NCBI RefSeq assembly: GCF_016863095.1
Contig: NZ_BOOF01000025.1
Span: forward strand, 122,468-186,467
DNA length: 64,000 bases
From: Microbispora siamensis
GTDB lineage: Bacteria; Actinomycetota; Actinomycetes; Streptosporangiales; Streptosporangiaceae
Direction: 5' to 3'
The position numbers and the translations under genes were made by a program. This document shows positions 60,855 to 64,000 of the stretch, piece by piece (position 1 is the stretch's first letter; every line of letters starts with the position of its first letter). Under the pieces are notes generated by a model. The model did not search any database and was not told the origin of the DNA. It worked only from the letters and a program-made list of their open reading frames with translations.

Positions 60855-61823
60855 ATGCCGATGGGGATGGCGATGGTCGACCAGGTCACGCGGCGCGTCG
60901 ACGAAGTCAGGGCATGGGGCCGGATGTGGATCGAGCGTGACCGGATCCGCTTCCCCTGGCTCGACCACCTCATCCGCACCGTGCAGCGCTACCAGGTGCA
61001 GGCGGGGGACCGGCTGGCGGGCGCCATCACCTACTTCGCCTTCCTGTCGTTCTTCCCGCTGATCGCGCTGGCGTTCGCCCTGTTCGGGTATGTCGTGACG
61101 ATCCGCCCGGACGCGCTCGCCACGCTCACCGAGGCGATCAACAGCCAGCTTCCCGGCCTCGCCGGGCAGCTCCACATCGACCAGCTCGCCGGGGCCCGGG
61201 GCCGGGCCGGGCTGATCGGTCTGCTCGGCCTGCTGTACGCCGGGCTGGGCGCGATGGACGCCCTGCGCGGGGCCCTGCGCACCGTCTGGATGACCTGCGA
61301 GCCGCCGCTCAACTACTTCGTCGGCAAGCTCCGCGACCTCGTCGCGCTCGTGCTCATGGGCCTGGCCATGCTGGCCTCGGTGATCGCGAGCGGATTCGCC
61401 ACCGGGGCCACGAGCACGGTCGCCGGATGGCTCGGCCTGGGCTCCTCGCCGCTGGCCGGTTTGGGGGTCTGGCTCGCCGGCATCGCCGCGAGCCTCGTCG
61501 CCGACCTGCTGCTCTTCCTGGTCATCCTCGGCTGGCTGGCCAAGCCGTCGCAGCCGTTCCTCGTCGTGCTCAGGGGCGCGCTGCTGGGCGCGGTCGGCTT
61601 CGGGGTGCTGAAGCAGCTCGCGGCGCTGATCCTGTCCGGCACTCTGCGCAACCCGGTGTACGGCACGTTCGCGGTGGTCGTGGGGCTGCTGCTGTGGATC
61701 AACCTGTCGGCCCGGGTGATCCTCTACGCCGCCGCGTGGACGGCGACGGCCACGCTCGGCCCGCCGCCGGAGCCCACCCCGCTTCCGTCGCCCGCGACCA
61801 CGCCCACGACCGGCCCCGCCTGA
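60855..61823 (+). CDS. YihY/BrkB family inner-membrane protein
   Basis: A 322-residue membrane protein with six helices (AGAITYFAFLSFFPLIALAF, GLIGLLGLLYAGLGAMDALR, LVALVLMGLAMLASVIASGF, AGIAASLVADLLLFLVILGW, GALLGAVGFGVLKQLAALIL, AVVVGLLLWINLSARVILYA). The YihY/BrkB motif QVQAGDRLAGAITYFAFLSF is present. Once called ribonuclease BN, but the activity belongs elsewhere; function unknown. It starts 75 bases after trpS. ATG 60873 is an alternative start. Confidence 0.88.
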   Translation: MPMGMAMVDQVTRRVDEVRAWGRMWIERDRIRFPWLDHLIRTVQRYQVQAGDRLAGAITYFAFLSFFPLIALAFALFGYVVTIRPDALATLTEAINSQLPGLAGQLHIDQLAGARGRAGLIGLLGLLYAGLGAMDALRGALRTVWMTCEPPLNYFVGKLRDLVALVLMGLAMLASVIASGFATGATSTVAGWLGLGSSPLAGLGVWLAGIAASLVADLLLFLVILGWLAKPSQPFLVVLRGALLGAVGFGVLKQLAALILSGTLRNPVYGTFAVVVGLLLWINLSARVILYAAAWTATATLGPPPEPTPLPSPATTPTTGPA

Positions 61824-61907
61824 CCGTGCCGGTGGTGCCGCGCCTGCGCTGCGCGCTGCAAGCGGGCTGCCGGTGGCGGCGGCGGTCGCCGGGCCGGCGG
61901 GCGCTTG

Positions 61908-61927
61908 ACCTGAACTCAGGTTCAGGT
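61908..61927 (+). promoter_or_regulatory. Sox-box-like operator upstream of the MFS-soxR operon
   Basis: ACCTGAAC-TCAG-GTTCAGGT is a perfect inverted repeat. Its 18-bp core CCTGAACTCAGGTTCAGG has the length and CCT...AGG ends of known SoxR sites. TTGACC (61905-61910) overlaps its left end as a possible -35, placing the operator in the promoter spacer as is usual for MerR-type activators. Confidence 0.75.
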
Positions 61928-61973
61928 GGTGGGCTGTGGGTCCAGCCTCCTCAGTTCCTCGGAAGCGAGCCGC

Positions 61974-63473
61974 ATGGATATCACGGTCCCTCCCGCACCT
62001 GCCCGGGCGGCCTCGACCGGCCGTCCCTCCGCCTTCACCCTTCCCGTCGTGCTCGCCGGAGTCGTGCTCGTCGCGATGTCGATCTCGGGCACCGCTGTCG
62101 CGCTGCCGAGCATCGGGGCCGACCTGAACGCGTCCGGGTCATCGCTGAACTGGGTCGTGGCCGGTTACAACCTCGCGTTCGCCGCCATGACACTCGTCGC
62201 CGGCTCTACCGCCGACCGGATCGGGCGACGCCGCGTGTTCATCGCCGCCGCGCTCGTCTTCGCCGCCGGGTTCGCGGCCACGGCCTTCAGCCCGTCGATC
62301 GTGCTGACCGACGTCGCGCGCGTCGTCTCCGGCGCCGGAGGCGCCGGGATCATGGCGGCAGGTGGCGCGATTCTCGCCGCCGGTTATGACGGCGCCGCCC
62401 GTAACCGTGCGTTCGCGCTGATGGGCACCATGGCCGGGATCGGCATCGCCGTCGGTCCCACCCTGTCCGGGCTGTTGATCGCGGCCACCGGGTGGCGCGG
62501 AAGTTTCGCCGTCTACACCATGGTCGGCCTGCTCATCGCTCTCGGCGCCACACGGACCCGCGAATCCCGCGCCGCCGAGACCGGCGGGATCGACTGGGCC
62601 GGCAGTGTTCTGTTCGTCGCCGCCTTGACCCTGCTCATGTTCGTGATCCTCGAAAGCCCGGCGCTCGGCTGGACCCATCCCGTCACCCTGGTCACCGCCG
62701 CTGCCGGGCTGGTCGCGCTGGTGGTCTTCGGCGCGGTGCAGCGTCGCAGCGCGTCTCCGGTGCTGGCGCCGTCCCTCGTCGCCAACCACGGTTTCATGGG
62801 CTGGAGCCTGGCGACTCTGACCACCTCCATCGGGTTCCTCGGCGCCCTGGTCTTCCTGCCCACCTACCTTCAGTCCGTGGGCGGGCTTTCCCCGGCCGCC
62901 GCCGGGCTGGCGATGCTGCTGCTCACCGCACCCGTTCTCGTGATGCCGATGGTCGCCGTCACGTTGGTCAACCGCGGCGTCTCCGCACGCGTACTCATCC
63001 TGATCGCCCTTGCCCTCGTCACGGGTGGGAACTTCTGGCTCATGGCACTGAGCGCCGATCAGGTCGTCGCCGTGGTGGCGGCGCCACTGCTCATGATCGG
63101 GACAGGCATGGGCGCGTCGTTCGGCATCACCGACGGACAGGCCATGAGCCTCGTCCCCGCCGGGGCCGTCGGCATGGCGGCCGGATTCCTCAACACACTT
63201 CGTGGCGCGGCCGAAGCGCTCGTGATCGCGGCGTTCAGCGCGTCTCTCATCGGGCTCCTCACCGCCCGGCTCGGCGATCCGGGACGTGCGGCCGCGGTCA
63301 GCTCCGGTCGCCTGCCGATCAATGGCCCATCGGAGGAGTCGGAGGCGTTCACCTGGTCCTGGCACATGACCGAGCTCGGCGTCGCAGTGCTCTGCCTCGT
63401 CCTTTCCCTCGGGGTCGCCGTCTTGGTCTTCAGCGGCCGCGTGCGCCGTATCCGTGGCGGAACGGCGTCATGA
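61974..63473 (+). CDS. MFS transporter, DHA2-like, SoxR-linked
   Basis: A 499-residue exporter with about 14 helices: VVLAGVVLVAMSISGTAVAL, WVVAGYNLAFAAMTLVAGST with ADRIGRRR in the loop 2-3 motif, MGTMAGIGIAVGPTLSGLLI in motif C. Codons are a little less biased to G/C at third positions than in its neighbours. ATG 61974 is chosen over GTG 61926 because the latter lies at the operator edge. It is translationally coupled to soxR (ATGA overlap), suggesting export of redox-active compounds. Confidence 0.92.
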   Translation: MDITVPPAPARAASTGRPSAFTLPVVLAGVVLVAMSISGTAVALPSIGADLNASGSSLNWVVAGYNLAFAAMTLVAGSTADRIGRRRVFIAAALVFAAGFAATAFSPSIVLTDVARVVSGAGGAGIMAAGGAILAAGYDGAARNRAFALMGTMAGIGIAVGPTLSGLLIAATGWRGSFAVYTMVGLLIALGATRTRESRAAETGGIDWAGSVLFVAALTLLMFVILESPALGWTHPVTLVTAAAGLVALVVFGAVQRRSASPVLAPSLVANHGFMGWSLATLTTSIGFLGALVFLPTYLQSVGGLSPAAAGLAMLLLTAPVLVMPMVAVTLVNRGVSARVLILIALALVTGGNFWLMALSADQVVAVVAAPLLMIGTGMGASFGITDGQAMSLVPAGAVGMAAGFLNTLRGAAEALVIAAFSASLIGLLTARLGDPGRAAAVSSGRLPINGPSEESEAFTWSWHMTELGVAVLCLVLSLGVAVLVFSGRVRRIRGGTAS

Positions 63474-63994
63474 CGGGCACGCCGTCGGACGGTGGAGACA
63501 GCATGGACGCCAGTCCTGACGACCGCCTCACGCTCAGCGAAGTGGTGCGTCGCACTGGCGTGCCCGCCTCCGCGCTGTACTTCTACGAACGCAAGGGGCT
63601 CATCGTCACGGAACGGAACGCGAGCAACCAGCGGCTGTACCCGCGCCACATGATCCGCAGAATCTCTCTGATCATCGTCGCCAAGCGCCTGAGCATTCCC
63701 CTGACCGATGTCGCCGCCGTGTTCGCGACGCTTCCCACGGATCACCCACCGAGCCACGAAGACTGGCAACGAGTGTCCCGCAAATGGAAGAAGCAGCTGG
63801 AGGAACGCCGCCGCGCGATCGAGGACCTCGAGCGCGAGCTCACCGGATGCATCGGCTGCGGGTGCCTGTCCATGAAGGCGTGCCTGCTGCTGAATCCCGA
63901 CGACGCCCTGCGGAATCAGGGCCCAGGGCCCGTGCGCCTGCAACAGGCCCATCCACCCGGTGTCCGGCCATCCGCAGGCCCGCCACATCCCTGA
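63470..63994 (+). CDS. soxR: Redox-sensitive transcriptional activator SoxR
   Basis: A 174-residue MerR-family regulator with a [2Fe-2S] cluster. The DNA-binding part is LTLSEVVRRTGVPASALYFY, ERKGLIVTERNASNQRLYPR, and a coiled coil is KKQLEERRRAIEDLERELTG. The cluster motif CIGCGCLSMKAC gives Cys 127, 130, 132 and 138 (CX2CXCX5C), exactly as in SoxR. A 20-residue extension follows the usual end. It is activated by redox-cycling compounds. It overlaps the MFS stop by 4 bases. Confidence 0.94.
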   Translation: MTGTPSDGGDSMDASPDDRLTLSEVVRRTGVPASALYFYERKGLIVTERNASNQRLYPRHMIRRISLIIVAKRLSIPLTDVAAVFATLPTDHPPSHEDWQRVSRKWKKQLEERRRAIEDLERELTGCIGCGCLSMKACLLLNPDDALRNQGPGPVRLQQAHPPGVRPSAGPPHP

Positions 63995-64000
63995 GCCGGC

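Noticed and set aside
1..64000. tRNA, rRNA, CRISPR, phage or transposon genes
   Set aside because: No tRNA T-loop patterns, repeat-spacer arrays, transposase, integrase or phage structural genes were recognised on either strand.

Overview
The window is chromosomal DNA from a very GC-rich Gram-positive actinomycete. Codons almost always end in G or C, GTG starts are common, and genes often overlap by 4 bases (ATGA/GTGA). Gene content is typically actinobacterial: DUF6350 and DUF3017 proteins, PadR-controlled transporters, many NarL-type two-component systems and receptor Ser/Thr kinases. Protein style suggests Streptosporangiaceae or a near relative such as Nonomuraea or Microbispora; this is inference from family resemblance. 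I saw no tRNA, rRNA, CRISPR, prophage, IS element or replication origin.

Layout. 1-2380: autoregulated PadR-ATPase-FtsX-like permease operon, cut by the left edge. 2424-6556: cell-envelope stress module, with a PspC/LiaF-like protein divergent from a PspC-domain histidine kinase and its response regulator. 6614-12910: GCS2-type ligase, zinc metallopeptidase, CPBP protease, a second NarL-type two-component system with a DUF1453-like protein, and a PIG-L deacetylase. 12989-20255: pcrA helicase, a PCu(A)C-like lipoprotein, a GH71-type glycosidase, a secreted protein plus a decayed partial copy of it, and a MarR regulator. 20329-24780: B12-binding protein, sucCD, DUF6350. 24759-30699: probable inserted catabolic block (MerR, two medium-chain dehydrogenases, APC permease, frameshifted PucR regulator). 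31105-34644: purN, purH, a 55-residue small protein and folD. 34711-45892: accessory block with a poly-lysine-tailed esterase, lysylphosphatidylglycerol synthase, CitA/CitB-type two-component system, SsuABC/THI5-type ABC importer, FHA regulator and a second citrate synthase. 45939-47548: DUF3017 and icd. 47617-54099: a broken beta-propeller fragment and two membrane receptor kinases, one ending in a beta-propeller and one in a solute-binding domain. 54128-63994: PadR/MFS pair, CARDB protein, galE, CNNM transporter, trpS, YihY/BrkB protein and an MFS-soxR operon with a sox-box-like operator.

How it fits together: central carbon and one-carbon genes (sucCD, citrate synthase, icd, purNH, folD) form the backbone. 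Accessory sensing, transport and envelope modules are interleaved with them. The most unusual points are: purN, which appears to start at CTG; the kinase fused to a STAND-type region, a TM helix and a beta-propeller; the kinase fused to a solute-binding domain; the 159-base convergent overlap between the lysyl-PG synthase and a response regulator; the relic duplicate with a conserved leader hairpin; and the self-contained SoxR-efflux operon.
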